A DNA stretch of 64,000 nt from Actinomadura meyerae (GCF_900188445.1 NZ_FZOR01000005.1:124001-188000); one strand, 5' to 3'; shown: positions 1 through 9,689, numbered from the stretch's first letter. The notes: a model not told the origin generated them from the sequence alone. Translations and numbers: made by a program.

Positions 1-15
1 CGGCGGCGGGACGGT

Positions 16-552
16 TCACGCGACGGTGCTCCGGCCCCCGAGGACGGCGGCCACCTGGGGCGCGACCCGGCCGGCCCAGCCGTCCAGGATCTCGCCCGCC
101 CGGTCGATCTCCGCCTCCAGCAGCACCGCCCCGGGCGTCGGGACGAACGCCCCCAGTTCCACCAGCACCGGGCGCAGATGCACCTCGACGGCCAGCGCGT
201 GCCGGGCGTCACCCATCACCAGCAGCGGCAGCGCCGCGGCCGAGGCCAGCGCCCCACCGGGCAGGCGGTCGAGGAAGAGCTTCAGCAGCCCGGTGTAGGT
301 GCCCTTGTAGGTCGGGCTCGCCACCACGAGCACGTCGGCGTCGAGGACCGCCTGCTGCGCCTTTTCGACCGCGGCGGGAGGCGAGGCCGAGACCAGCCCC
401 ACCGCCAGCGCCGAGAGGTCGATGATCTCTTGGTCGGCCGCGCCGATGCGTCCGGCGACGGCCTCGGCGGCCAGGGCCGCGACCGCGCGGGTGCGCGACC
501 GCGGCCGGGGGTTGCCGACGAGCGTGACGACGCGCGCGGCCGGCCGCGTCAC
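16..552 (-). CDS. NADPH-dependent FMN reductase, SsuE-like
   Basis: 178-aa flavodoxin-fold reductase that would reduce FMN with NADPH and hand it to a flavin-dependent partner. The N-terminal VTLVGNPRPRSRT (about residues 9-21) is the FMN phosphate loop, and SPTYKGTYTGLLKLFLDRLP (about 79-98) matches the core of the SsuE family, whose members feed two-component monooxygenases such as alkanesulfonate monooxygenase. Length is normal for the family. It lies 111 bases downstream of the deacetylase gene on the same strand. No partner monooxygenase is visible, but only 15 bases remain before the window edge. The exact acceptor is unknown. An azoreductase-type role is the main alternative. Confidence 0.85.
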   Translation of the reverse strand: MTRPAARVVTLVGNPRPRSRTRAVAALAAEAVAGRIGAADQEIIDLSALAVGLVSASPPAAVEKAQQAVLDADVLVVASPTYKGTYTGLLKLFLDRLPGGALASAAALPLLVMGDARHALAVEVHLRPVLVELGAFVPTPGAVLLEAEIDRAGEILDGWAGRVAPQVAAVLGGRSTVA

Positions 553-663
553 CGGCCCGCCCCGTCGGTCAGCTGCGGCCGCGTCCGTGGAGAAAGCCCG
601 GAGTACATGCGATCAGCATGAGCGGCATTCCCTACTTAGTCAACCGGAAATCCATGTATTTCG

Positions 664-1554
664 TCACCGCGCTCGATCCAGGACGTACTCGGCGATCTGG
701 GCGTGGGTGGCGTACCAGACGCCCTGCTGCGCGTCGATGTGCTCCAGCAGCTCGCGCAGCGCGGTCATGCGCGACCGGTGGCCGATGACCTGCGGGTGCA
801 TGGTGAGCTGGAACAGCCCGCCCTCCTCCAGCGCGGCGTCGAACTCGTCGCGCCAGATCCCGGCCGCCTCCCGCGGCGGCGTCGTCGGCCGCAGCGTGCC
901 GTCGAACTCCTGCAGCAGGTACGGCACGTCGTCCCGGATCCACTCGACCGGGATCTCCACGACGCCGGTCGGCTCGCCGTCGGCCAGCAGCTCGTACGGC
1001 TCGTCGTCGGCCATGAGGGAGGAGTCGTAGCGCAGGCCCAGCTCGCGCGTGATGGCCAGGGTGTGGTCGGAGAAGTCCCACGCCGGGGTGCGGATGCCGA
1101 CCGGGCGGGTACCCGCCAGCTTCTCCAGGGTGTCGGCGGCGCGCAGGGCGAGTTCGCGCTCGTCGGCCGGGTCCAGCGTCATGTTGCTCTCGTGGATCCA
1201 GCCGTGCATGGCGACCTCGTGGCCCGCGGCGACGTAGTCGCGCACCTCCTCGGGGTGCAGCAGTGCCGAGACCGCCGGGATGAAGAACGAGGCCGGGATG
1301 CCGAAGCGCTCCAGGAGGCGGAGCACCCGGGGAGAGCCGACGCGGGAGCCGTACTCGCCCTGCGCGAGCTTGCCCGGCGCGGTCTCGCCGACGCGCAGGG
1401 CGATCGTCTCGTGGTCGCAGTCAAAGGACAGCGCGACCGCGACGCGCGCGCCGCCCGGCCAGGAGTCGGGGTGCAGGGAACGCCCGGCGCGGACCCGTGC
1501 CACGTGGCCGCGCCAGGTCTGCTCGTCCCACTGCCAGGGCTGCTGTTCGGTCAC
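664..1554 (-). CDS. polysaccharide deacetylase family protein (NodB domain)
   Basis: 296-aa NodB-fold metal-dependent amidohydrolase. The motif SFDCDHE (residues 43-49) supplies the catalytic Asp pair, and MHGWIHES (about 115-122) supplies the two metal His. PAWDFSDHTLAI and LTMHPQVIGHRSRM correspond to later motifs. There is no signal peptide, so it acts in the cytoplasm. Together with the DCDHE form of motif 1, this places it near the PuuE/HpPgdA-type intracellular members, which include allantoinases and cyclic imide hydrolases, rather than cell-wall chitin deacetylases. The start is GTG after GGAG. It is preceded by the large LuxR regulator gene with a 40-base gap, so that regulator may control it. 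The true substrate cannot be read from sequence. Confidence 0.85.
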   Translation of the reverse strand: MTEQQPWQWDEQTWRGHVARVRAGRSLHPDSWPGGARVAVALSFDCDHETIALRVGETAPGKLAQGEYGSRVGSPRVLRLLERFGIPASFFIPAVSALLHPEEVRDYVAAGHEVAMHGWIHESNMTLDPADERELALRAADTLEKLAGTRPVGIRTPAWDFSDHTLAITRELGLRYDSSLMADDEPYELLADGEPTGVVEIPVEWIRDDVPYLLQEFDGTLRPTTPPREAAGIWRDEFDAALEEGGLFQLTMHPQVIGHRSRMTALRELLEHIDAQQGVWYATHAQIAEYVLDRAR

Positions 1555-1594
1555 GGGAGGTGCTCCGTTCTGGAGTAACTGGCGGCGGGGCGGC

Positions 1595-4366
1595 TCATAC
1601 GCGGTCGTGGTCCAGGTCGGGCAGCGCCTCCGCGAGCTGCTGGCGGGACGTGATGCCGAGCTTGGTGAACACCTTGCTCAGGTGGTACTCGACGGTGCGC
1701 GGGCTGAGGAAGAGCCTGGCACCGATCTCCGGGTTCGAGAAGCCCGCCCTGGCCAGCCGGGCGATCTGCCCCTCCTGGGGGGTGAGGCTGCCGCCGGGCG
1801 CGGCGGCCGCGCGCTTGCGGACGGTCTCGCCGGTCGCGAGGAGCTCGCGCTGGGCGCGGCTCGCGAACGCGGTGGCGCCGAAGTTCTGCAGCATCTCGTG
1901 GGCGGTGCGGAGCTGCTCGCGCGCGTCGGTGCGCCGCTTCTCGCGGCGCAGCCACTCGCCGTACACCAGATGGGTGCGGGCGAGGTAGACGTCGGCCCGG
2001 GTGCGCCGCAGGCACTCGATGGCCTCCCGGTACAGCAGGTCGGCGGCCTCGCCCTCGGCGAACATCGCCTTGGATCGGGCGAGAATCCCGAGGGCCAGGT
2101 CCGTCCCGCTGGCGGTGGTGCGTTCCTCAAGCTGCCGCAGCGCCGCCTCGGCCGCCTCGGGGGTCTTGCTGTAGGCGGCCGCCTCGGCCAGCTCGACGAG
2201 CGCGAAGCCGGTGACCCCCAGATCGTCGTGCGCGCACGCCTGCTCAGCGAAGTCCAGGGCTTCCTGGTACCGGCCGAGGGCGTTGTACACCAGGGCGGCC
2301 ATGTAGCGGCACTGGCTGATCGCCCGTCCCTCGCCCCAGCTCCGCGCCGCTTCGGCGGCGGCCTCCAGCTCCGCCGCCACGTCGCCCTCGCCGCGCCAGC
2401 TCCGGAGCAGGTTGACGGCGAAGCCGAAGTAGGAGTTGCCGGTCACCTTCAGGATCGCGTCGGACTCCTCGATCAGCGTGGCCGCCGCGTCGAACTGCCC
2501 GGCGTAGACGTGGACGGCGGCGCGGTAGGTGAGGGCCTGCGGGAGGAAATGGAGCGCGCCGATGTCGCGCGCCGCCCGGAGCGCGTGGTCGGCCAGCTCG
2601 TGCAGGGTCCGGTCGTCCCACAGGTCCGCCGCGACGAGGAACGTCAGCCAGAGCCAGCGCATGTTCTCGTTCGGGTTGCCGCGGGCCTCCCGGCGGAACT
2701 CCCGCAGGACGCGCCGCAACTCCGGCGCCCCCTCGCCGAAGCCGTCGCAGAACCGTCCGGCCAGCGCGTCGAGCAGCGCGTCGACCGGCCGCGCCGGCAG
2801 CGGCCCCGCGGGCGCGGTGCGCGCCGCCTCGGCCACCGTCCGGACGAGCCCGGGCGCGCCCAGCTTGCCCGCGAAGACGGCCGAGCCGATCGCGTCGATG
2901 TACGCCTCGCGGGCCAGGCCCGCGTCGACGCGGGCCAGCCGGCCGGCCGCCTCCAGCAGCGGCTCCAGGGCCTCGCCGCCGCGCTTGCGCGCGAGGATGA
3001 TCTGCGCCCGCAGCCACGCGACCCGTCCGCTCTGGACCTCGGTCAGCGGCCCCCGCTCCGCCGAGACGAGCAGCTCCAGCGCCATGTCCGGGGCGCCGGC
3101 GTCGAAGGCGGCCCGGGCCGCGGCCATCGCCCGCGTCCCGCGCCGGGCCGGATCGGGCGTCAGCTCGGTCGCGCGCCTCAGGAAGGCCGCCGCCGCGGCG
3201 ATGCCGCCGCGCACCTGGGCCCGGTCGGCCAGCCGCTCCAGCTCGCCCGCCACGGCCTCGTCGAACCCCACCGCCGCGTGCGCGCGGTGCCAGGCCCGGC
3301 GCTCGGGATCCGACGCGGGGTCGGTCGCCTCGGCCAGCGCGCCGTGCGCCGCGCGCCGCTCCGCCGGCGACGCGGCCGAGTACACCGCCGACCGCACCAG
3401 CGGATGCCGGAACCGCAGCCACGTCCCGACCTCCAGCAGGCCGTCGTCCTCCGCGGGCTCCACCGCGGAACCCGGCACGCCGAGCCGCCCCGCCGCGCGC
3501 CGGATCAGCACCGGGTCGCCGGTCGGCTCCGCCGCCGCGACCAGCATGAACGACCGGGCCTCGGCCGGCAGCTCCGCCAGCCGCCGGCGGAAGCCCTCCT
3601 CCACCCGCGCCGGGACGGCCTGCGCCCCGACCAGCCCGAACCCGCCCGCGAGCTGCGCGGGGCCCAGCCCGCGCGGCAGCTCCAGCAGCGCCAGCGGGTT
3701 CCCGTTCGTCTCGGCGAGGATCCGCTCCTTGATGCGCTCGTCCAGCGGGAACCGGACCACGGTGCGCAGCAGCGCCTGCGCGTCCTGCTTGGCCAGACCG
3801 CGCACCTCCAGGTCGACCAGCCCGTGCAGCTGCCGGCCCGGCTCGCGCGCCGCGAAGATCAGCCCGACCGGCTCGGCCAGCAGCCGCCGGGCGACGAACG
3901 CCAGCACCTGCGCCGACGACTGGTCCAGCCACTGCGCGTCATCGACGACGCAGAGCAGGGCGCGCTCCTCCGCCGCCTCCGCCAGCAGGTTCAGCACCGC
4001 CAGCCCGATCATGAACCGGTCGGGCGCCTCGCCCTTGCGCATCCCGAACGCGATCTCCAGCGCGTCGCGCTGCGGGCCGGGCAGCTTCCCGATCCGGTCC
4101 AGCAGCGGCGCGAGCAGGAGATGCAGGCCGGCGAACGCCAGCTCCATCTCCGATTCCGTGCCCACGGTGCGGACCACCCGCATGTCGGCCGCCCGCCCGA
4201 CCGTGTGCCGCAGCAGGGCCGACTTGCCCACGCCGGCCTCGCCGCGGAGCACCAGCGCCCGCCCGCGTCCGGAGCGCACATCCCTCAGCAGGCCATCCAG
4301 CTCGGCGCGCTCGTGCTGCCGGTCCAGCAGCGGCGTACGCCCAGATAGCGGCTCCATGCCCGTCAT
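1595..4366 (-). CDS. LuxR-family regulator of the large ATP-binding (LAL) type
   Basis: 923-aa transcription factor. An N-terminal AAA/STAND ATPase carries Walker A GEAGVGKSALL (about residues 42-52) and Walker B LLCVVDDAQWLD (about 137-148). A long helical, TPR-like middle follows. The C-terminal LuxR helix-turn-helix (about residues 857-912) contains LTPQEGQIARLARAGFSNPE and the recognition part SPRTVEYHLSKVFTKLGI. LAL proteins sense small ligands through the middle region and often drive secondary metabolism or maltose-type catabolic operons. Size is normal for the class. Start ATG 4366 is used; an ATG nine bases downstream is equally possible. It sits just upstream of the deacetylase and FMN reductase on the same strand, its most likely targets. 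Confidence 0.9.
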   Translation of the reverse strand: MTGMEPLSGRTPLLDRQHERAELDGLLRDVRSGRGRALVLRGEAGVGKSALLRHTVGRAADMRVVRTVGTESEMELAFAGLHLLLAPLLDRIGKLPGPQRDALEIAFGMRKGEAPDRFMIGLAVLNLLAEAAEERALLCVVDDAQWLDQSSAQVLAFVARRLLAEPVGLIFAAREPGRQLHGLVDLEVRGLAKQDAQALLRTVVRFPLDERIKERILAETNGNPLALLELPRGLGPAQLAGGFGLVGAQAVPARVEEGFRRRLAELPAEARSFMLVAAAEPTGDPVLIRRAAGRLGVPGSAVEPAEDDGLLEVGTWLRFRHPLVRSAVYSAASPAERRAAHGALAEATDPASDPERRAWHRAHAAVGFDEAVAGELERLADRAQVRGGIAAAAAFLRRATELTPDPARRGTRAMAAARAAFDAGAPDMALELLVSAERGPLTEVQSGRVAWLRAQIILARKRGGEALEPLLEAAGRLARVDAGLAREAYIDAIGSAVFAGKLGAPGLVRTVAEAARTAPAGPLPARPVDALLDALAGRFCDGFGEGAPELRRVLREFRREARGNPNENMRWLWLTFLVAADLWDDRTLHELADHALRAARDIGALHFLPQALTYRAAVHVYAGQFDAAATLIEESDAILKVTGNSYFGFAVNLLRSWRGEGDVAAELEAAAEAARSWGEGRAISQCRYMAALVYNALGRYQEALDFAEQACAHDDLGVTGFALVELAEAAAYSKTPEAAEAALRQLEERTTASGTDLALGILARSKAMFAEGEAADLLYREAIECLRRTRADVYLARTHLVYGEWLRREKRRTDAREQLRTAHEMLQNFGATAFASRAQRELLATGETVRKRAAAAPGGSLTPQEGQIARLARAGFSNPEIGARLFLSPRTVEYHLSKVFTKLGITSRQQLAEALPDLDHDRV

Positions 4367-4567
4367 GCTCCCGTTTCAGCACCGACCCCGCGGCGCAGCC
4401 AAATCAGCAGCTATCGGGCGCTTTGTCGGAATGTCGCTTCCGCCTGACCTCGAGCAATGCTCGCCCGGTAACGTCGTAACTGTAGCGATATAGACATTCC
4501 GGCCGCGTTCCACAGCCGGATGGCGGCGGAGCCGCTGCCGACGGGAGCGGGTGTCCCGGCCATAGCC
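4367..4567. other. intergenic region with an imperfect hairpin, otherwise no gene seen
   Basis: About 200 bases between the UvrA-like stop and the LuxR start, both minus strand. It should hold the LuxR promoter. At 4524-4541 the sequence GGCGGCGGAGCCGCTGCC folds into a near-perfect GC hairpin that could end UvrA-like transcription. There is no T-tract, so the terminator call is weak. Confidence 0.35.
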
Positions 4568-7069
4568 CTAGTCGCCCTGGTCGTCGCCGCGCAGGTGCCG
4601 AGCGAGGTACTGGCCGGTGATGGACGCGGGGTCGCGGGAGACCTGGGCCGGGGTCCCGGTGGCGACGATCTCGCCACCCGCCTCGCCTCCACCGGGCCCG
4701 AGGTCGATCACGTAGTCGGCGTTGGCGATCAGGTCGAGGTCGTGTTCGATCACGATGACGGTGGCGCCGCGGTCGGCCAGCCGCTGCAGGACGGTCAGCA
4801 GGGTGCGCACGTCCAGCGGGTGCAGGCCCACGCTCGGCTCGTCGAGGACGAACACGGCGTCGGTCTGGTCCCGGTGCATCTGGCTCACCAGCTTCAGCCG
4901 CTGGGCCTCCCCGCCGGACAGGGCCGGAGTGGCCTCGCCGAGGGTGAGGTATCCCAGCCCCAGTTCGTCCAATGCCGCCAGGCGCTTGTGGACCCGCCGC
5001 AGGTCGCCGGTGTTGGTGAGGGCTTCGCGGATGGTGCACCCGAGCAGGGCGGGCAGGGAGACGCCGTTGCGCCGGTAGGCGTCCGCGCGGGGAGCGAAGC
5101 GGCTTCCGCCGCACTCCGGGCAGACGATGTCCACATCCGGCAAGAACTGGACGTCCAGGGAGATCTCCCCGGTGCCCGTGCAGCGCGGGCAGGCCAGCGA
5201 GCCGGTGTTGTAGGAGAAATCGGAGGCCGTCAACCCGTCGCGGCGGGCCTCCGAGGTCTCGGCGTAAGCCTTGCGCAACTCGTCCATGACGCCGGAGTAG
5301 GTGGCCACCGTGGAGCGGACGTTGATGCCGATCGGGGTCGCGTCCACGACGTGGACCTTGATGCCCTCGGGTGCCTCCAGGTCGCGCACGTGCGCCGGCA
5401 CCGCCGCCGACCGCGCCCGTGCCTCCAGGGCCGGGACCAGGCATTCGAGGACGAGCGTGGTCTTGCCCGAACCGGAGACGCCGGTGACGGCGGTCAGCCG
5501 GCCGAGGGGGAACTCGACCTCCAGCGGGTGGACGGTGTGGACGGCCTCGGTCTTGAGGCGGACCGCCCCCTCGCCGAACACCGCGTCCGGCTCGGCGCAG
5601 GCGCGGACGACCACCGGCTCCTCGCCCGTGAGGAAGCCGGCGAGCAGCGAGCGCGGCGCGGCGGCGAGGTCGCCGGGGCCGCCCTCGGCGATGACGGTGC
5701 CGCCGTCGTCGCCCGAGCCGGGGCCGATCTCGATCAGCCAGTCCGCCTCCCGCAGGATCTGCACGTCGTGGTCGACGAAGACGACCGAGTTGCCGTCGGC
5801 CAGCAGGTCGCGCATCACGCCCAGCAGCCCGTCGACGTTGGCCGGGTGCAGGCCGATGGACGGCTCGTCCAGGACGTAGAGGACGCCGGTGGTGCGATTG
5901 CGGACGGCCCGCGCGAGCTGGGCACGCTGCCGCTCTCCGGTGGACAGCGTCGACCCCGCCCGGTCCAGGGTGAGGTACCCGAGGCCCAGCTCGATGAGGC
6001 GCCGCCCCATGTCGAGCAGGGTGCCGGCCAGCGAGTCGGCCATCTCCCGCATGTCGGCGGGGAGGGTCTGCGCGATGCCGGGCGCCCAGGCCAGGACGTC
6101 GTCCAGGGTCATCGCGGTGACGTCGGCCAGGTTCCGGTCACCGATCCGCGGCGCCCGCGCGGCGGGGCTGAGGCGGGTGCCGCCGCAGTCCGGGCAGGTG
6201 CCCTCGCGCAGGAAGCGGCTGACCCTGGCCAGCCGCTTGTCGGTGTCGGCGCGCTTCAGTTCCTCCGTCACCGTCAGCCGCGCGTTGCGGAAGGTGAAGT
6301 CGAGCTCGTGGATCCCCTTCTTGCTGGTGACGGTGATGTGCTTGCGCTCCTCCGGACCGTTCAGCACGATCTCCCGCTCGGCGTCGGTCAGCTCGCTCCA
6401 GGGCACGTCGGTGCGCACGCCGAACTCGCGGGCGATGTCGGGCTGCACGTTGAACCCGAACATCTGCCAGGGAGCGACCGCACCGCCGTCCAGCGTCTTG
6501 GACGGGTCCGGGACGAGTGTCGCGTCGTCCACCGTGCGCACCACGCCGATGCCCTGGCAGCGGGGGCAGGCGCCGGTGGAGTTGAACGACAGGTCCTCCG
6601 CACCCGGCGGGCGCACCCGCTCACCGCAGACGGGACAGGTGAACGGCACCTCGGCCGCCACATCGATCGTCGGCGGGACCCGATGCCCGTTGGGACACAC
6701 ATGGGACGACAGCCGCGAGAACATCAGCCGCAGCACGTTCAGCAGTTCGCTGGAGGTGCCGAACGTGGACCGCACACCGGGCACACCGGGACGCTGCCGC
6801 AGTGCCAGGGCAGCAGGGACGTGCTCCACCGAGTCGACGGCCGCCCGTGGCGCCTGGGCCATCCTGCGTCGCGTGTAGGTCGACAGTGCCTCGATGTAGC
6901 GGCGGGAGCCCTCGGCGTACAGCACCCCCAGGGCCAGTGACGATTTCCCCGACCCGGACACGCCCGCGACCCCGACCAGGGAGCGCAACGGCACATCGAC
7001 GTCGATGCTCCGCAGGTTGTGCACGCGCGCGCCGCGCACCATGAGCTGGTCGGGCTGAGCGGACCTCAT
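4568..7069 (-). CDS. UvrA-like ABC ATPase (UvrA2/DrrC type)
   Basis: 833-aa double ABC ATPase of the UvrA family. Two Walker A motifs are present: GVSGSGKSS near residue 40 and GVSGSGKTT near 530. Signature motifs are LSTGERQRAQ (about 377) and LSGGEAQR (about 717), each followed by an LDEPS Walker B. Zinc-type Cys pairs (CPVC, CPRC, CPDCGG, CPRC, CPECGG) are kept. It is shorter than canonical UvrA (about 940 aa), as in UvrA2 and the daunorubicin-resistance protein DrrC, which lack most of the UvrB-binding insertion. It probably protects DNA from intercalators or adducts rather than running standard excision repair. A WYL regulator lies 78 bases upstream on the same strand and probably controls it. 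The first signature has Thr instead of Gly, a common variant. Confidence 0.88.
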   Translation of the reverse strand: MRSAQPDQLMVRGARVHNLRSIDVDVPLRSLVGVAGVSGSGKSSLALGVLYAEGSRRYIEALSTYTRRRMAQAPRAAVDSVEHVPAALALRQRPGVPGVRSTFGTSSELLNVLRLMFSRLSSHVCPNGHRVPPTIDVAAEVPFTCPVCGERVRPPGAEDLSFNSTGACPRCQGIGVVRTVDDATLVPDPSKTLDGGAVAPWQMFGFNVQPDIAREFGVRTDVPWSELTDAEREIVLNGPEERKHITVTSKKGIHELDFTFRNARLTVTEELKRADTDKRLARVSRFLREGTCPDCGGTRLSPAARAPRIGDRNLADVTAMTLDDVLAWAPGIAQTLPADMREMADSLAGTLLDMGRRLIELGLGYLTLDRAGSTLSTGERQRAQLARAVRNRTTGVLYVLDEPSIGLHPANVDGLLGVMRDLLADGNSVVFVDHDVQILREADWLIEIGPGSGDDGGTVIAEGGPGDLAAAPRSLLAGFLTGEEPVVVRACAEPDAVFGEGAVRLKTEAVHTVHPLEVEFPLGRLTAVTGVSGSGKTTLVLECLVPALEARARSAAVPAHVRDLEAPEGIKVHVVDATPIGINVRSTVATYSGVMDELRKAYAETSEARRDGLTASDFSYNTGSLACPRCTGTGEISLDVQFLPDVDIVCPECGGSRFAPRADAYRRNGVSLPALLGCTIREALTNTGDLRRVHKRLAALDELGLGYLTLGEATPALSGGEAQRLKLVSQMHRDQTDAVFVLDEPSVGLHPLDVRTLLTVLQRLADRGATVIVIEHDLDLIANADYVIDLGPGGGEAGGEIVATGTPAQVSRDPASITGQYLARHLRGDDQGD

Positions 7070-7147
7070 CGCCGCATGCTCCCCCCGGGCGGTGTTCAGC
7101 GAACGTCTCCGGATCGGACGCCCATACCCCCAACACCGCCCGTGAAC

Positions 7148-8119
7148 TCATCCGCTGCGGTCGAGTGATCTGTCGATGCGGTTCCGCAGGGAGTGCAGGG
7201 CGTCCCGTAGTTCTGCCGGTTCGATCTCCGTCATGTCGGCGTCGAAGGTCAGTAGGAGTCCCGCCAGCCCCGCCCATGACCACGCGCCGAGCGTGAGCCG
7301 GCAACCGGAGTCGGTGTCGTGCTCGACGGTCGACCCGCCGGGCGCGAACCTGGCGACGACGGGCGCGGGCAGGGCGATGAGCGCCGAGCCGCGGCACGGC
7401 CATTCCGCCGGGGTGTCGCCGCGGTCGTGCGTGCTCATGACGAAGGCGGCCGGGTCGCCGTGCGGGACGTCGCGCCGCTGGAAGGGCGTCCCCGTGGGCA
7501 TGCGCGGTTCGAGGCGGTCGACACGGATCGCCCGCCACCGGCCGGCGTCCGGTTCGAACGCGACGAGGTACCAGCGCGCCGCCCAGACGACGAGGTCGTG
7601 CGGTTCCAGGACGAGCGTCGCCGTGCCGTCCTCGCCGGTGCAGTCCGCGCGGACGACGTGCCGCCGGTTGATCGCGGCGCCGAGGGACCGGACGGCCTCC
7701 GCCTCGATCGGCGCCGCCGGGAACTCCCAGTAGTTGCGCGCCGCGGAGACGGTGAACGCCTCGGCGTGGACGCGGCCCCGGGCCGGCATCGCCTGCCGCA
7801 GCGTGGCGAGGGCGCGGGCGGCGTTCTCCCGGATGCCGGACAGGATCGCCGGGACGGTCTGGAGCGCGACGGCCGCCGCGACGGCCTGGTCCTCGTCGAA
7901 GACGACCGGCGGCAACCGGGTGGCGCGGCCGAGCCGGTAGCCGCCGCCCGCCCCGCGCACGGCCTCGATCTCGTACCCGAGCTCCCGGAGCGTGTCGATG
8001 TCGCGCCGCACGGTCCGGACCGACGTCCCGAGCGCGGCGGCGAGGTCCCCGGCGGTCGGCGTCGCGCCGGTCCCGAAGATCGACAGCAGCTTGAGCGTCC
8101 GCGCGGAGGTGGCGGCCAT
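7148..8119 (-). CDS. WYL-domain transcriptional regulator (DeoR/HTH_11 N-terminus)
   Basis: About 323 aa. The N-terminal winged helix ARTLKLLSIF...SVRTVRRDIDTLRELGYEIEA is the HTH_11/DeoR type. GAGGGYRLG and the following helical/WYL region (about residues 130-230, with LVLEPHDLVVWAARWYLVAFEP) form the ligand-sensing part typical of this class. ATG 8119 is preferred because GAGGGGTGGG precedes it; GTG 8128 is the longer alternative. It is divergent from an MFS exporter (59-base gap) and upstream of the UvrA-like gene, so it likely controls both, an arrangement that fits a toxic-compound or DNA-damage response. WYL domains are known to bind nucleic acid or small ligands in several bacterial stress regulators. 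The signal here is unknown. Confidence 0.85.
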   Translation of the reverse strand: MAATSARTLKLLSIFGTGATPTAGDLAAALGTSVRTVRRDIDTLRELGYEIEAVRGAGGGYRLGRATRLPPVVFDEDQAVAAAVALQTVPAILSGIRENAARALATLRQAMPARGRVHAEAFTVSAARNYWEFPAAPIEAEAVRSLGAAINRRHVVRADCTGEDGTATLVLEPHDLVVWAARWYLVAFEPDAGRWRAIRVDRLEPRMPTGTPFQRRDVPHGDPAAFVMSTHDRGDTPAEWPCRGSALIALPAPVVARFAPGGSTVEHDTDSGCRLTLGAWSWAGLAGLLLTFDADMTEIEPAELRDALHSLRNRIDRSLDRSG

Positions 8120-8178
8120 CGATCCCACCCCTCACAACGAGCGGACAAAGCGGTCACTCGGCGGCAACTATAGCGGCG

Positions 8179-9666
8179 ATGGTTGCCGGCATGACCGCTT
8201 CACAACTCCCTGACGAGGGCACACGGACGCCGGATGCGGCCCCCGTCTCCGGCGCGGGCGCGAGCGCCGCGCTGCTCGTGGTGCTCTCCGGTTCCTTCCT
8301 GGACCTCCTCGACGGGACGATCGTCACCGTCGCCGCCCCGGCGATCGCCCGTGACCTGGTGGCCGGTGACGCCCAGATCCAGTGGACGATCGCCGCCTAC
8401 CTCCTCGCCCTCGGCGCGGGCCTGATCACCGGTGGGCGGCTCGGCGACCGGTACGGCCGCAAGCGCCTGTTCCTGATCGGCCTGGCCGGGTTCACGCTCA
8501 CGTCCGCGCTCTGCGCGCTGGCCGCCGGGCCGGGCATGCTCATCGGCACCCGCGCCGCGCAGGGGCTGACCGCGGGGATTATGGTCCCGCAGGTGTTCGG
8601 GATCATCCGGGCGTTGTTCGCCCCGGGCGAGCGCGCCAGGGCATTCGGCGCCTACGGCGCGGTGCAGGGCCTCGCGTCGGTCGCGGGGCCGCTGCTCGGC
8701 GGGCTGCTGGTCGACGCCGACCTGTTCGGCCTGGGCTGGCGCACCATCTTCTGGATCAACGTGCCCGTCTCGGTCGCGGCGCTCGTCCTCGGCGCGACGG
8801 TGCTGCCCGAGTCCCGCTCGGCCTCGACCGCGCGCCTCGACCTGCCGGGCGCGGTGCTCGCGGCCGCGGGCATCCTGCTCCTGCTGCTGCCGATCATCCA
8901 GACCGGCTCCCGGGGATGGACCAGGTCGAGTTACGCCCTCCTCGCCGCCGGGGCCGCCCTCCTGGCGGTCTTCCTCGTCCACGAGCGGCGCCTCGCCGGA
9001 CGCGGGAGCGAGCCCATCCTCGATCCGGCCCTGCTCCGGATCCGCGCGTTCGCGGTCGGCCTGTGCGCGTCCCTGCTCTTCTTCGGCGGCATCGGGGCGT
9101 TCTTCCTCACCCTGTCGGTCTACCTCCAGGACGGCACCGGCCGCACGGCGTGGGAGGCCGGCCTGGTGATCCTGCCCTACGCGCTCGGCTCGATCGTCAC
9201 CTCCGGACTCGGCGTCGCCCTCGCCGCCAAGGCCGGACGGACCCTGCTCGTCGGCGGCTCGCTCACCGTCGCGGCGTCGCAGCTCATCCTGTGGACGGCC
9301 GTCGGAGACGGCGGCGACCCCGGATACCCGCTGCTCGCCCTCGCCCTCTTCATCGGCGGGCTCGGGCTCGGTCTCTGCGCCCCCATCCTCGTCAACGTCG
9401 TCCTCGCCGGAATCCCCGCGCGCGACGCCGGCGCCGGGGGCGGCGTGCTCTCCACGGTCAACCAGATCGGCGGCGCCGCCGGCATCGCCGTTCTCGGCAC
9501 GGTCTTCTTCACCGCCGCCACCGGTTCGGCGACCGGCGCGCCGGAACGGGCCGACTACGGTGACGCGCTCAGCGTCGTCCTCGCCATCTCCGCCGTGCTC
9601 TACGTCGTGGCGGCCCTGGTGATGCTCGCACTCCCGAAGAGCACGGCCGAGCACGCCGACCGATGA
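8179..9666 (+). CDS. MFS drug exporter, DHA2 (14-TM) family
   Basis: 495-aa membrane protein with about 14 hydrophobic helices. Motif A appears as GRLGDRYGRKR (about residues 90-100), and LDLLDGTIVTVAAPAI near the N-terminus is the DHA2 motif D1 region. DHA2 members export drugs, dyes or antibiotics against a proton gradient. It is divergent from the WYL regulator. There is no Shine-Dalgarno before ATG 8179 or ATG 8191. AACTAT lies about seven bases upstream of 8179, so a leaderless transcript is possible but unproven. The substrate is unknown. Context with the UvrA-like protein suggests export of a DNA-active compound. Confidence 0.9.
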   Translation: MVAGMTASQLPDEGTRTPDAAPVSGAGASAALLVVLSGSFLDLLDGTIVTVAAPAIARDLVAGDAQIQWTIAAYLLALGAGLITGGRLGDRYGRKRLFLIGLAGFTLTSALCALAAGPGMLIGTRAAQGLTAGIMVPQVFGIIRALFAPGERARAFGAYGAVQGLASVAGPLLGGLLVDADLFGLGWRTIFWINVPVSVAALVLGATVLPESRSASTARLDLPGAVLAAAGILLLLLPIIQTGSRGWTRSSYALLAAGAALLAVFLVHERRLAGRGSEPILDPALLRIRAFAVGLCASLLFFGGIGAFFLTLSVYLQDGTGRTAWEAGLVILPYALGSIVTSGLGVALAAKAGRTLLVGGSLTVAASQLILWTAVGDGGDPGYPLLALALFIGGLGLGLCAPILVNVVLAGIPARDAGAGGGVLSTVNQIGGAAGIAVLGTVFFTAATGSATGAPERADYGDALSVVLAISAVLYVVAALVMLALPKSTAEHADR

Positions 9667-9689
9667 CGCGCGCGGGCGGACCGCTGCGC

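Noticed and set aside
1280..4348. Very long open frame on the plus strand (over 1000 codons) and many similar ones opposite real genes
   Set aside because: These are GC-bias shadows: Arg/Gly/Ala/Pro-rich with no domains, lying antisense to genes with clear motifs.
4524..4541. Intrinsic terminator after the UvrA-like gene
   Set aside because: Hairpin is imperfect and lacks a T-tract; kept only as a note in the intergenic entry.
4568..7069. Housekeeping uvrA
   Set aside because: Too short and lacking the size expected of the UvrB-binding insertion; the context with an exporter and WYL regulator fits a UvrA2-type protein better.
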